NCBI GenBank assembly: GCA_910583995.1
Contig: CAJTYW010000008.1
Span: 1 to 64,000 of the forward strand
Direction: 5' to 3'
DNA length: 64,000 nt
Origin: an uncultured Christensenella sp.
GTDB lineage: Bacteria; Bacillota; Clostridia; Christensenellales; UBA3700
The notes beneath the pieces were generated by a model. That model did no database searches. It had not been told where the DNA came from and was given only the letters and a program-made list of their open reading frames with translations. Below, piece after piece: positions 8,014 to 16,515 of the stretch. The position numbers and the translations under genes are program-made. Within the stretch, counting starts at the first letter, position 1. Every line of letters begins with the position of its first letter.

Positions 8014-8150
8014 TGTACTGAATTTTACAGTGCTGAAATTTAAGTTTTTAGTAGCTATAAAACGATTAAAACTAAAAATAAAAGTAAAAATATTCAGTAT
8101 TTAAATAATCTAAAAGATATTTTTTTTGATTAAATTAAATACTGTTTTTT
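8014..8150 (+). ncRNA. Candidate small non-coding RNA or attenuated leader (about 137 nt)
   Basis: It is bounded by a perfect promoter (7979-8007) and a terminator-like hairpin: CAGTATTTAAATAATC (8095-8110) pairs, with one bulge, with 8128-8144, followed by six T. No reading frame of useful size with a ribosome binding site lies inside. It ends 66 bases before the separate marR promoter, so it could be an independent RNA or a leader whose read-through feeds the efflux operon. I do not recognise it as a known RNA family. Confidence 0.5.
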
Positions 8151-8215
8151 CTATTTAAAAACAACAATTTTGATGGATAAGTGTAAATTAATTTGAAATT
8201 TTTCTAAAAAATCAG

Positions 8216-8265
8216 TTGACAATAAATTTTAAAAATGTTAGAATACTAACAGTTAGTATGCTAAC
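8216..8265 (+). promoter_or_regulatory. Promoter of the marR-ABC operon with two MarR-type operators
   Basis: TTGACA (8216-8221), 17-base spacer, TAGAAT (8239-8244). Two copies of the palindrome GTTAG-N4-CTAAC lie at 8237-8250 and 8252-8265. The first covers the -10 element and the second lies just downstream, over the likely start site. A repressor bound here would block RNA polymerase, and the adjacent marR product is the obvious candidate (autoregulation). Confidence 0.8.
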
Positions 8266-8291
8266 AAAATTTAATAAACAGGGAAGATAAA

Positions 8292-8726
8292 ATGATTAAA
8301 TATTTTCAAGACGAAATTTTGGTAATTGTAAATTTGATAAGACATAAGATTAATGAATCTGAAAAATTAAAGGTTGTACAAAAGGAAATTTCTAGAAGAC
8401 AAGCAGCAGTAATAAGCATAATAGACGAGTCACAAGGGAAGCCTGTTTTTCAAAAGGATATTAGCAGAATATTAAAAATAAGACGTTCTACAGCAACAAG
8501 TATGTTGCAGGATATGGAAAAAGACGGGCTTATTGAAAGAGTACCTGTTGGTAATGATATGAGATTAAAGCAACTTTTGCTTACTGAAAAGGCAAACAAA
8601 TATGCATTAATGATAAGGGAAGAATTTACAATGATTGAAAATCTTATTATTACTGGATTTAATGAAGAAGAGAAAGTTCAATTAAGTAAATTTTTGGAAA
8701 GAATAAAAGATAATTTAGCTAAATAA
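8292..8726 (+). CDS. MarR family transcriptional repressor
   Basis: The 144-residue protein has a winged helix-turn-helix in the middle: QKDISRILKIRRSTATSMLQDMEKDGLIERVP (about residues 54-86) is the recognition helix plus start of the wing, with dimerisation helices at both ends. The ribosome binding site is GGGAAG, 6 bases before ATG. It is followed 12 bases later by two ABC exporter genes, a common arrangement in which the regulator senses a drug or metabolite and derepresses export. The two GTTAG-N4-CTAAC sites on its own promoter are its likely operators. Confidence 0.9.
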   Translation: MIKYFQDEILVIVNLIRHKINESEKLKVVQKEISRRQAAVISIIDESQGKPVFQKDISRILKIRRSTATSMLQDMEKDGLIERVPVGNDMRLKQLLLTEKANKYALMIREEFTMIENLIITGFNEEEKVQLSKFLERIKDNLAK

Positions 8727-8738
8727 AGGAGACTATAA

Positions 8739-10478
8739 ATGATAAAGGAATTATTAAAACACGCGAAAGGGTCATTAAAATACACATTAATAACGCCTTG
8801 CCTTGTTGCACTTGAAGTTGTTATTGATGTTATGATACCTTATATTACGTCGGCACTTATAGATAACGGAATTAATAAAGGAAATATGCGTTATGTCGGC
8901 ATTGCAAGCGGTATATTATTGGTTTTTGCGGCTATGGCAATGGTGCTTGGCGTATTATCAGGTTGGTCTGCAACTAAGGGTAGTACTGGTTTTGCAAAAA
9001 ATCTAATGGACGATATGTATGCAAATATACAAAATTTCTCTTTTAGTAATATAGATAAGTTTTCTACATCAAGTCTTATTACAAGACTTACAACAGATAT
9101 AATGAATGTTAGACAATCTTATCAAATGGTGTCAAGACTTGCAACAAGATGTCCTATTATGCTTATAGCATCAGTAGCAATGGCATTTACGATAAGTCCT
9201 AAAATTGCACTTATTTATCTTGGTGTTGCACCAGTGCTAGCAATCGGTTTGATACTTATTATTAAATATGCTTTCCCATTGTTCGAAAAGGTGTTTAAAA
9301 GCTATGATAAGATGAACAAAGTAGTTCGTGAAAATGTTAAAGGTGTTAGAGTTGTTAAATCTTTTAACTCTCAAGGTAAAGAGATAGAGAAATTTGAAGA
9401 TGCGTCAGGCGATATTTATAAAAACTACAGTAGGGCGGAAAGATTACTTGCTTTAAACTCTCCATTAATGCAGTTTTGTATTTACACTTGTATGTTACTT
9501 ATAAGCTATTTTTGTGCAAGAGAAATAGTAAGCGGAACATTGGGTGTAGGTGCACTTACTTCATTAATATCATATACTATGTCTATACTTATGAGCTTAA
9601 TTATGTTTTCTATGGTATTTGTTATGATTACAATGTCAAGAGCAAGTGCAGAGCGTATTGTTGAAGTTTTAAAAGAGCAGCCTAGTATTGTAAATCCTGA
9701 AAACCCTATATATGAAGTACAAAACGGCGATATTGAATTTAAAAATGTTGGTTTTAGCTATGTGGGTGATAGTAATAAAGAATGTATGAAAAATATTAAT
9801 CTTTCAATTAAAAGCGGTGAAATGGTTGGTATTTTAGGTGGTACTGGTAGTGGTAAAACCACACTTGTAAGCCTTCTTCCAAGACTTTATGATGCAACAA
9901 GCGGTGAAGTTATTGTTGGCGGACATAATGTTAAAGATTATGATATTAAAGCTTTAAGAGATAAAGTAAGCGTAGTTCTGCAAAAGAATGTTTTGTTTAG
10001 CGGAACTTTGCGTGATAATATGAAATGGGGTAACCCTAATGTTACAGACCAAGAGATTGCTGAAGCACTAGAAATTGCATCTGCAACAGATTTTGTAAAT
10101 GGTTTCCCTAATGGCTACGATTATCATATTGAGCAAGGCGGGGCAAACTTATCAGGCGGTCAAAGGCAAAGATTGTGTATTGCTAGAGCTTTGATTAAAG
10201 ACCCTAAAATCTTAATCCTTGATGACTCTACAAGTGCGGTAGATACTGCAACCGATAGAAAAATAAAACAAGGTTTGAGAGAGACAAAAGCAGATACTAC
10301 AAAGCTAATTATTGCACAAAGAATATCTTCTGTACAAGATGCAGATAAGATTATCGTAATAGATAACGGTAAGATAAATGGTATTGGCACTCACGATGAA
10401 TTAATGGCAAATAACAGCATTTACCAAGAAGTTTATCAATCACAAGTAAAGGGGGGAAATAGCGATGAAAACAACTAA
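8739..10478 (+). CDS. ABC exporter subunit with degenerate ATPase site (heterodimeric multidrug type)
   Basis: The 579-residue protein has six N-terminal membrane helices (about residues 15-305) and a C-terminal ATPase domain: Walker A GGTGSGKTT, Q-loop VVLQKN, canonical signature LSGGQRQR and Walker B ILILDDSTSAVD. Two catalytic residues are changed: the Walker B glutamate is Asp (LDDS) and the switch histidine is Gln (IIAQR). That is the pattern of the non-hydrolysing site in heterodimeric exporters such as TM287/288, BmrCD and LmrCD. The stop lies 14 bases inside the next gene, so the subunits are translationally coupled. It probably exports lipophilic compounds with the next subunit. Confidence 0.9.
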   Translation: MIKELLKHAKGSLKYTLITPCLVALEVVIDVMIPYITSALIDNGINKGNMRYVGIASGILLVFAAMAMVLGVLSGWSATKGSTGFAKNLMDDMYANIQNFSFSNIDKFSTSSLITRLTTDIMNVRQSYQMVSRLATRCPIMLIASVAMAFTISPKIALIYLGVAPVLAIGLILIIKYAFPLFEKVFKSYDKMNKVVRENVKGVRVVKSFNSQGKEIEKFEDASGDIYKNYSRAERLLALNSPLMQFCIYTCMLLISYFCAREIVSGTLGVGALTSLISYTMSILMSLIMFSMVFVMITMSRASAERIVEVLKEQPSIVNPENPIYEVQNGDIEFKNVGFSYVGDSNKECMKNINLSIKSGEMVGILGGTGSGKTTLVSLLPRLYDATSGEVIVGGHNVKDYDIKALRDKVSVVLQKNVLFSGTLRDNMKWGNPNVTDQEIAEALEIASATDFVNGFPNGYDYHIEQGGANLSGGQRQRLCIARALIKDPKILILDDSTSAVDTATDRKIKQGLRETKADTTKLIIAQRISSVQDADKIIVIDNGKINGIGTHDELMANNSIYQEVYQSQVKGGNSDENN

Positions 10479-12375
10479 AACCCTTCAAAAATCGGCAGTA
10501 AACAATAAAAAACAAAGTCAAAGACAACCAAATACTATTGCCTTGATTTTCAAAACAATATTTAATAAATACAGAGTATTGTTCATTTTTGTAGTAATAG
10601 GTATAGTCATTTCAGCACTTGCATCTATTGCGGGTACAATGTTTATAAATAGTTTGCTTTCAGATTATGTTTTGCCATTAGTGGGAACTAAAAATCCAGA
10701 CTTCAGCGGAGTTATTACAGCAATTTGCTATATGGCAGGTATTTATGCTGCTGGTATGCTTAGTGCTTTAATGTACAATCAATTGATGATTATTATCGCT
10801 CAAAACACTATGCGTTCAATAAGAGACGATATGTTTATCAAAATGCAAAAATTGCCTGTTAAGTATTTTGACAGAAAAAATAACGGCGATATAATGAGTT
10901 ATTTTTCTAACGATACAGATACAATGATGCAATTGTTATCACAAGGTATACCGCAACTTATAAATCTTATTACAACACTTATTGCAGTAATAGTTTCAAT
11001 GTTTATATTAAGTCCTATTTTGGCAGGTTGTACTTTGGTTTATGGTGTGATAATGTTGTTTGTTGCTCAGTTTATTGGCAAAAGGTCTGTAAAATATTTT
11101 GCAGGACAACAAAAAGCTATCAGCGATGTAAACAGCTATGTGGAAGAAATGATTGGCGGACAAAGAGTTGTTAAAGTATTCAATCACGAAGAAGTTTGCA
11201 AAAGCGAATTTGCTGCAATCAATGATAACTGGCGTGATGCAAGCTTTAGAGCAGTTAAACTTGCTTGTACTATTATGCCTATAATGATGGGTATGGGACA
11301 TTTGCTTTATGTATTGATTGCATTGATTGGTGGTACTTTGATAATAACAGGTGTTGGCGGAACTTCGCTTGCTGCGGTTGTAACTTTTTTGCCTTTATCT
11401 AAATCATTTACTATGCCAATCAACCAATTTGCAGAGCAAATCAATAACTTTGCAATGGCGACAGCAGGTTCAAAAAGAATATTCCAATTGCTTTCTGAAG
11501 AAGAGGAAGTTGATAACGGCTATGTTACACTTGTTAAAGGTAAAGAGAATAATGGTCAGTTTATTGAGTGCGAAGACGGAGATTGGGCTTGGAAACACCC
11601 ACACGGCGACGGAACATTGACTTATGCTAAACTTGAAGGTAGAGTGGAACTTGACCACGTTGACTTTGGATATGTGGAAAACAAGCTTGTTTTGAAAGAT
11701 GTAACTATAAATGCAAATCCTGGTGAAAAAATTGCTTTGGTTGGCTCAACAGGTGCAGGTAAAACAACTATAACAAACCTAATAAACAGATTTTATGATA
11801 TTGATGACGGAAAAATTAGATATGACGGCATTAATATCAACAAAATCAAAAAGGAAGATTTAAGAAAATCCTTGGGTATAGTTTTGCAAGATGTTAACTT
11901 GTTTAGTGGCACTATTGCGGAAAATATTCGTTACGGCAGACCTACTGCAACAGATGAAGAAGTAGTAAGTGCTTGTAAAAGGGGTGGTGCACACGAGTTT
12001 ATTGAAATGTTGCCAGAAAAATATGACACTATAATTGACGGCGACGGCTCATCATTATCTCAAGGACAAAGGCAGTTGCTTTCAATAAGCCGTGCAATTC
12101 TTGCAGATACACCGCTAATGATACTAGACGAAGCAACAAGTAGTATTGATACAAGAACAGAAATTTTGGTGCAAAAAGGTATGGATAGCTTGATGCAAGG
12201 CAGAACTTGCTTTGTTATAGCACATAGACTATCTACTATACAAAACTCAGATTGTATTATGGTTTTGGAACACGGCGAGATTATTGAACGCGGAAATCAC
12301 GAACAATTGATTGCAAAACGCGGCAGATATTATGAGCTTTACAATGGCAAAAAAGCCGAAGAAGAGATTGCCTAA
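10465..12375 (+). CDS. ABC exporter subunit with intact catalytic site (heterodimer partner)
   Basis: The 636-residue protein starts at ATG 10465, overlapping the previous gene by 14 bases. It has six membrane helices (about residues 33-330), then an ATPase domain with Walker A GSTGAGKTT, Q-loop VLQDVN, Walker B LMILDEATSSID with the catalytic Glu, and switch His in IAHRLS. Its signature is LSQGQ instead of LSGGQ, which completes the degenerate site formed with Walker A/B of the first subunit. An extra segment of about 45 residues with GDWAWKHPHGDG joins membrane and ATPase parts, as in other BmrD/YheH-like proteins. The polar motif copy 3 lies in codons 9-13. Confidence 0.92.
   Translation: MKTTKTLQKSAVNNKKQSQRQPNTIALIFKTIFNKYRVLFIFVVIGIVISALASIAGTMFINSLLSDYVLPLVGTKNPDFSGVITAICYMAGIYAAGMLSALMYNQLMIIIAQNTMRSIRDDMFIKMQKLPVKYFDRKNNGDIMSYFSNDTDTMMQLLSQGIPQLINLITTLIAVIVSMFILSPILAGCTLVYGVIMLFVAQFIGKRSVKYFAGQQKAISDVNSYVEEMIGGQRVVKVFNHEEVCKSEFAAINDNWRDASFRAVKLACTIMPIMMGMGHLLYVLIALIGGTLIITGVGGTSLAAVVTFLPLSKSFTMPINQFAEQINNFAMATAGSKRIFQLLSEEEEVDNGYVTLVKGKENNGQFIECEDGDWAWKHPHGDGTLTYAKLEGRVELDHVDFGYVENKLVLKDVTINANPGEKIALVGSTGAGKTTITNLINRFYDIDDGKIRYDGININKIKKEDLRKSLGIVLQDVNLFSGTIAENIRYGRPTATDEEVVSACKRGGAHEFIEMLPEKYDTIIDGDGSSLSQGQRQLLSISRAILADTPLMILDEATSSIDTRTEILVQKGMDSLMQGRTCFVIAHRLSTIQNSDCIMVLEHGEIIERGNHEQLIAKRGRYYELYNGKKAEEEIA
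10489..10502 (+). repeat. Copy 3 of the polar motif AAATCGGNNNTAAA
   Basis: Exact match with NNN = CAG, preceded by TTCAA, inside the first codons of the second ABC gene. Confidence 0.6.
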
Positions 12376-12396
12376 AGCTAGGTGTAAAAATGAATT

Positions 12397-12432
12397 ACAG
12401 AAGGATTTTATTTAAAAGTCCTTCTGTTTTTT
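12397..12432 (+). terminator. Terminator of the marR-ABC operon
   Basis: Stem ACAGAAGGA (12397-12405) with TCCTTCTGT (12419-12427), followed by a T run. Confidence 0.85.
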
Positions 12433-12485
12433 ACAAAAACCGAAAAGTATTGGTTGTTTTTGCAGTTAAATGTTAGCAATGTGTA

Positions 12486-12514
12486 TTGACGGATATGGCA
12501 ATTTATGGTAATAT
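12486..12514 (+). promoter_or_regulatory. Promoter of the M29 aminopeptidase gene
   Basis: TTGACG (12486-12491), 17-base spacer, TAATAT (12509-12514). It would give a leader of about 115 bases before ATG 12636; no structure was recognised in it. Confidence 0.55.
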
Positions 12515-12635
12515 AGTATTGTTATAAAATTTAAATAGATATTTTTGTAATTATCGTTAAAGTGCGGTATAATAGGCAAAAATATTAAAGTATGATAAAT
12601 TTAGCAAATTTTGATTTGTTATTAAGGAGTGCAAT

Positions 12636-13739
12636 ATGTTAATAGATAAAAGAATTGAAAAACTTGCTCACGGCTTGGTGGATTTTTCCTGCGATGTTCA
12701 AAAAGGGGAAAATGTACTAATTGAAGCTACAGGTGTAGATTATCAATTGGTGGCTCAACTTGTTAAAGAAGTTTATGCAAAAGGCGCATATCCTTTTGTT
12801 AATATTACCGATTTAAGAATTAAGCGTGAATGGCTTAAGGGAATGACTACAGGGCTTGCAAAAAAATACGCAGATATGGAAATGTACAGAATGAAAGATA
12901 TGCAAGCTTATATCGCAATTAGGGGTGGCGGAAACAATCAAGAACTTTCAGATGTCGAGCTTGCGGAATTTAATCGCATTATGCGACCGGTATTAAATCA
13001 AAGAGTGGACCATACTAAATGGGTTGTTTTAAGGTATCCTACAGAGTCAATGAGTCAACAAGCAGGTATGAGTACAGAAGCTTTTGAAGATTTTTATTTT
13101 GATGTGTGTACTTTAGATTACAGCAAAATGGATAAGGCAATGACACCGCTTGTGGAACTTATGAATAAAACAGACAGAGTTAGAATAGTTGCCAAAGATA
13201 CAGATTTGACTTTTTCAATAAAAGGTATACCTGCAATTAAATGTAGCGGACTTAGAAATATCCCTGACGGAGAAGTGTATACCGCACCTGTTAAAGATAG
13301 CGTGAATGGATATATAACTTACAATGTTCCGTCTGTTGAAGAAGGAATTAAGTTTGAAAATGTTCGTCTTGAGTTTAAGGACGGAAAAATAGTAAAAGCA
13401 ACTGCAAACGATACTGTTGCTGTCAATAAAATTTTTGATACAGACGAAGGTGCAAGATATGTAGGCGAATTTGCTCTTGGCGTAAATCCTTACATTACAA
13501 AAGCAATGGGCGATATTTTGTTTGACGAAAAAATAAGCGGTTCAATTCACTTTACCCCCGGTCAAAGCTACGAAGATGCTCCAAACGGCAACAAGTCTGC
13601 AATACATTGGGATTTAGTGCAAGTGCAAACTACCGAGTATGGCGGTGGAGAGATTTATTTTGACGATGTTTTGATTAGAAAAGACGGTATGTTTGTTTTA
13701 GACGAACTAAAATGCTTAAACCCTGAAAATTTGAAATAA
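12636..13739 (+). CDS. M29 family metallo-aminopeptidase (AmpS/PepS-like)
   Basis: The 367-residue protein starts at ATG 12636 after AAGGAG. It matches the M29 (thermophilic metalloprotease/aminopeptidase II) family in length and in landmarks: an N-terminal LVDFSCDVQKGENVLIEA, a central WLKG and YPTESM region, and a C-terminal metal-site part with YVGEFALGVNP, SIHFTPGQSYEDAPNGN and AIHWDLV, where the conserved Glu and His residues bind two divalent metals. It is cytosolic with no signal peptide and releases N-terminal residues in peptide turnover. It is monocistronic, between its own promoter and the gap promoter. Confidence 0.88.
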   Translation: MLIDKRIEKLAHGLVDFSCDVQKGENVLIEATGVDYQLVAQLVKEVYAKGAYPFVNITDLRIKREWLKGMTTGLAKKYADMEMYRMKDMQAYIAIRGGGNNQELSDVELAEFNRIMRPVLNQRVDHTKWVVLRYPTESMSQQAGMSTEAFEDFYFDVCTLDYSKMDKAMTPLVELMNKTDRVRIVAKDTDLTFSIKGIPAIKCSGLRNIPDGEVYTAPVKDSVNGYITYNVPSVEEGIKFENVRLEFKDGKIVKATANDTVAVNKIFDTDEGARYVGEFALGVNPYITKAMGDILFDEKISGSIHFTPGQSYEDAPNGNKSAIHWDLVQVQTTEYGGGEIYFDDVLIRKDGMFVLDELKCLNPENLK

Positions 13740-13814
13740 ATTTTTGTAAAATGTAGTAAATTTAGTATAATTTATAATATAAAAAGCAATTATATCAAAA
13801 TAAGAGTAGTTTTT

Positions 13815-13843
13815 TTGTTAAATATAACTTAAAATGTTATAAA
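13815..13843 (+). promoter_or_regulatory. Promoter of gap
   Basis: TTGTTA (13815-13820), 17-base spacer, TATAAA (13838-13843). An upstream TATAAT at 13767-13772 with a poor -35 is a possible second start. Confidence 0.55.
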
Positions 13844-13931
13844 AGACTAGACAAACAGACTAAATTTTGGTAAAATAAATACAAACAATAATAATTATGC
13901 CTTTATAAAGGCAATTTTGGAGGATAAATAA

Positions 13932-14954
13932 ATGGCTAATAAAACTGTAAAAGTAGCTATCAATGGCTTTGGCCGTATTGGTCGTCTTGCATTTAGACAA
14001 ATGTTTGGTGCAGAAGGATTTGAAGTAGTAGCAATCAACGATTTGACAAGCCCTAAAATGCTTGCTCACCTTTTGAAGTATGATTCATCTCAAGGTAAAT
14101 ATGCTTTGGCTGATACTGTTTCTAACACTGAAGATTCTATCATTGTTGATGGAAAAGAAATCAAAATTTATGCAAAAGCAAACGCTGCTGAGCTTCCTTG
14201 GGGACAAATCGGTGTAGACGTTGTACTTGAGTGTACTGGTTTCTATACTGCAAAAGCTAAAGCACAAGCTCACATTGATGCAGGTGCTAAGAAAGTTGTT
14301 ATTTCTGCTCCAGCAGGTAATGACCTTCCAACTATCGTTTACAATGTAAACCACGACAAGATTACTAAAGATGACCACATCATCTCTGCAGCATCTTGTA
14401 CTACTAACTGCTTAGCTCCAATGGCTAAAGCTTTAAATGACAACTGGGCTGTTCAATCTGGTATTATGAGCACAATTCACGCTTATACTGGTGACCAAAT
14501 GACTTTGGACGGACCACAAAGAAAGGGTGACCTTCGTCGTTCAAGAGCTGCTGCTGTTAATATCGTTCCTAACTCAACTGGTGCTGCTAAAGCTATCGGT
14601 TTGGTTATCCCAGAGCTAAATGGTAAACTTATCGGTTCTGCACAAAGAGTTCCAACTCCAACTGGTTCTACAACAATCCTTGTTGCAGTTGTAAAAGGTA
14701 CTCCTACTAAGGACGAAATCAATGCAGCTATGAAAGCTCAATCAAATGAATCTTTCGGTTATACTGAAGACGAAATCGTTTCAAGCGACGTTATCGGTAT
14801 GAGATTCGGTAGCTTGTTTGATGCTACTCAAACTATGGTTATGGATATGGGTAATGGTTACTCTCAAGTACAAGTTGTTTCTTGGTACGATAACGAGAAC
14901 TCATACACAAGCCAAATGGTTAGAACAATTAAGCATTTCGCTAAATTCTTCTAA
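13932..14954 (+). CDS. gap: Glyceraldehyde-3-phosphate dehydrogenase, type I
   Basis: The 340-residue protein starts at ATG 13932 after TTGGAGG. It has the NAD-binding GFGRIGRLAFRQ at residues 9-20, the catalytic cysteine in SAASCTTNCLAP (about residue 155), and STTILVAVV and WYDNENSYTSQ near the C-terminus, all standard for glycolytic GAPDH. It oxidises glyceraldehyde 3-phosphate with NAD and phosphate. Codon choice (many CTT, GGT and ACT codons) resembles the ribosomal protein genes and suggests high expression. It is monocistronic with a strong terminator; pgk and tpi are not adjacent. Confidence 0.97.
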   Translation: MANKTVKVAINGFGRIGRLAFRQMFGAEGFEVVAINDLTSPKMLAHLLKYDSSQGKYALADTVSNTEDSIIVDGKEIKIYAKANAAELPWGQIGVDVVLECTGFYTAKAKAQAHIDAGAKKVVISAPAGNDLPTIVYNVNHDKITKDDHIISAASCTTNCLAPMAKALNDNWAVQSGIMSTIHAYTGDQMTLDGPQRKGDLRRSRAAAVNIVPNSTGAAKAIGLVIPELNGKLIGSAQRVPTPTGSTTILVAVVKGTPTKDEINAAMKAQSNESFGYTEDEIVSSDVIGMRFGSLFDATQTMVMDMGNGYSQVQVVSWYDNENSYTSQMVRTIKHFAKFF

Positions 14955-15000
14955 GATTAGCCTGAGTTAAATAAACTTTAAATTATGAAATTAAGCAAAA

Positions 15001-15030
15001 AAACGGACTAAGTTTTAGTCCGTTTTTTGT
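15001..15030 (+). terminator. Terminator of gap
   Basis: AAACGGACTAA (15001-15011) pairs with TTAGTCCGTTT (15015-15025), followed by T residues. The rest of the 352-bp gap to folT holds only the hairpin at 15200-15233 and motif copy 4. Confidence 0.9.
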
Positions 15031-15199
15031 TGTTAAAATAAGATTTTTTAGCTAAGTACAAGTGTAAAAATCAATCATAAATAACAAATCATTAATATAA
15101 AACAAGTATTTAATAGTTGCAATATTAAATTGCAAACAAATGAATTTAGATTGTTTTTAAAAGCCTATATTTATATTGAAGAGTAGTAATTAATAAATA

Positions 15200-15233
15200 C
15201 AAAATACCCACCTGTAAACAGGGGGGTATTTTG
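15200..15233. terminator. Terminator-like hairpin downstream of folT
   Basis: A 15-base arm at 15200-15214 and its near-complement at 15219-15233 (one mismatch), loop TAAA, GC core CCC/GGG, A/T ends on both sides. It lies 74 bases beyond the folT stop on the minus strand and can act in either direction. Confidence 0.6.
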
Positions 15234-15266
15234 TGAAATAGAAATGTTTTTATAAAAACCATTAAA

Positions 15267-15280
15267 AAATCGGGGGTAAA
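15267..15280 (+). repeat. Copy 4 of the polar motif AAATCGGNNNTAAA
   Basis: Exact match with NNN = GGG, between gap and folT. It lies in a 12-bp inverted repeat (ATTAAAAAATCG at 15261-15272, complement at 15282-15293). The adjacent folT gene runs the other way, so the motif keeps plus orientation independently of gene direction. Confidence 0.6.
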
Positions 15281-15306
15281 ACGATTTTTTAATGTAAAAA
15301 TCAGTT

Positions 15307-16083
15307 TTACTCGATTTCTTCTTTAGCTATATTGCTATTTGTGCAATTGATTGTTGTATTACAATTATTATTAGTTTTTTGAGTGCACTCTGCAGCTTCG
15401 CAAGCATTCTTTTTTGCAAACTTTGCTTTGATAGAATTAAACACATTGCAAGCTTTTTTGGTCTCTGTATTTACAGCGGTGCTACCTTCTTTTTCCATTT
15501 GTTCAATATCTTGATTTGTTGCTGTTTTGGTGCCAAGTCTATTAAACACATACTTTTTAAGTGGGTAGTAGATGATGCAGATAATAACGCAGTTGATTAA
15601 ATAAAAGCCTAGTTGTGGTCCTATTCTGCCGATAAAGTATACCCAAAAAGTCTTTTTACCTATTGCAAAAAACAAGTAAAGTCCAAGTGTAGTCAAAAAA
15701 CAAGTACAAAATAAAAATACTAATAAAAAAGATAACGCTAATTTAAAGTATATATTTAGCTTTTTGATTTTAAAAACTAGTCCTGGTATAAACCCGATAA
15801 ATGCAGATGATATTGTAAGTAGTGGAATCCACGCCATACCTTGACTATTTATCAAAAAGCCTAGTAGGTCACCTAAAAAGCCAACTAAAAAACCCGCAAT
15901 CGGACCTAAAAATATACCTGCAATAAAGCAAGGAATATAAGTAAAAGTCAACTTTAGTGAGCCTCCACCAATCGGTATATCAAAGGTGTTGCATATAATG
16001 CCAAGTGCTATTAAAATAGCGGTGTAAGTGATAAAAAGGGTAGTTTTTATCTTTTTGCTTTTAACTTTCGTACTATTTGTCAT
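15307..16083 (-). CDS. folT: Folate-type ECF transporter S component
   Basis: The 258-residue protein has an N-terminal region of five to six membrane helices (about residues 12-170) with the S-component pattern ALGIICNTFDIPIGGGSLKLT and IAGIFLGPIAGFLVGFLGDLLG, as in FolT-family folate-specificity proteins. The THF riboswitch directly upstream supports folate as substrate. It would work with shared EcfA/EcfA'/EcfT energising subunits, which are not in this window. An unusual hydrophilic C-terminal tail of about 75 residues, rich in Lys, Asn, Thr and Cys, extends beyond the usual family length. The ribosome binding site AAGGAGG is masked by a hairpin (16091-16117). Confidence 0.85.
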   Translation of the reverse strand: MTNSTKVKSKKIKTTLFITYTAILIALGIICNTFDIPIGGGSLKLTFTYIPCFIAGIFLGPIAGFLVGFLGDLLGFLINSQGMAWIPLLTISSAFIGFIPGLVFKIKKLNIYFKLALSFLLVFLFCTCFLTTLGLYLFFAIGKKTFWVYFIGRIGPQLGFYLINCVIICIIYYPLKKYVFNRLGTKTATNQDIEQMEKEGSTAVNTETKKACNVFNSIKAKFAKKNACEAAECTQKTNNNCNTTINCTNSNIAKEEIE

Positions 16084-16090
16084 AAAAAAA

Positions 16091-16117
16091 GTACCTCCTT
16101 AGAATATTGGAGAGTAC
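16091..16117 (-). promoter_or_regulatory. Hairpin that masks the folT ribosome binding site
   Basis: In plus-strand letters GTACCTCC (16091-16098) pairs with GGAGAGTAC (16109-16117) with one unpaired base. The paired strand includes the AGGAGG of folT. This is the probable expression platform of the THF riboswitch; the T run after it would also allow termination. Confidence 0.6.
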
Positions 16118-16145
16118 CGAGAAAATTATTTTTACCACAATAACT

Positions 16146-16241
16146 TGCCTCGGATGTGAAATACAACCGCAGAGATAAATCTCTTTCGTCCATAGTCAAC
16201 ATCCCGTTCTATGGCACTTAACGCAGTATTTCTACTCAGCA
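16146..16241 (-). promoter_or_regulatory. Tetrahydrofolate (THF) riboswitch
   Basis: Read on the minus strand, the blocks GAGTAG, GCGTTAAGTG, GGGATGTTG, ACGAAAG, GCGGT and CACATCCG appear in the order and spacing of the folT/THF riboswitch consensus, closed by a short TTGC/GCAA stem. It sits between the folT promoter and gene, as known for this class, and would lower folate import when THF is high. Confidence 0.9.
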
Positions 16242-16246
16242 AAGAC

Positions 16247-16276
16247 ATTGTAACATAAAAAGCCATATATTAGCAA
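16247..16276 (-). promoter_or_regulatory. Promoter of folT
   Basis: Minus strand TTGCTA (16271-16276), 18-base spacer, TACAAT (16247-16252). The start falls just before the riboswitch P1 stem. Confidence 0.65.
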
Positions 16277-16368
16277 GCGTTTTTTAATGCAATTTATGGT
16301 AAATATATTCAATATTTTTTTGTAGGGGGTTAAGATATTTTTATTACCTTTTGTTTTAATTACCATTA

Positions 16369-16397
16369 TTGACAAATAAATATTTTTAATATATAAT
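16369..16397 (+). promoter_or_regulatory. Promoter of the MGMT-like gene
   Basis: TTGACA (16369-16374), 17-base spacer, TATAAT (16392-16397): a consensus promoter. With the folT promoter and riboswitch it fills the 432-bp divergent gap. Confidence 0.8.
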
Positions 16398-16515
16398 AAT
16401 ACTATTAATATATAATTTTACATTTTTAGTTTAATTAATTATTTGTTGCAATTTTAAGCCTTTGCAACAAAATAATATCGATTTTTGATAGTTTATAGCA
16501 AATAAAGTGAATAAT

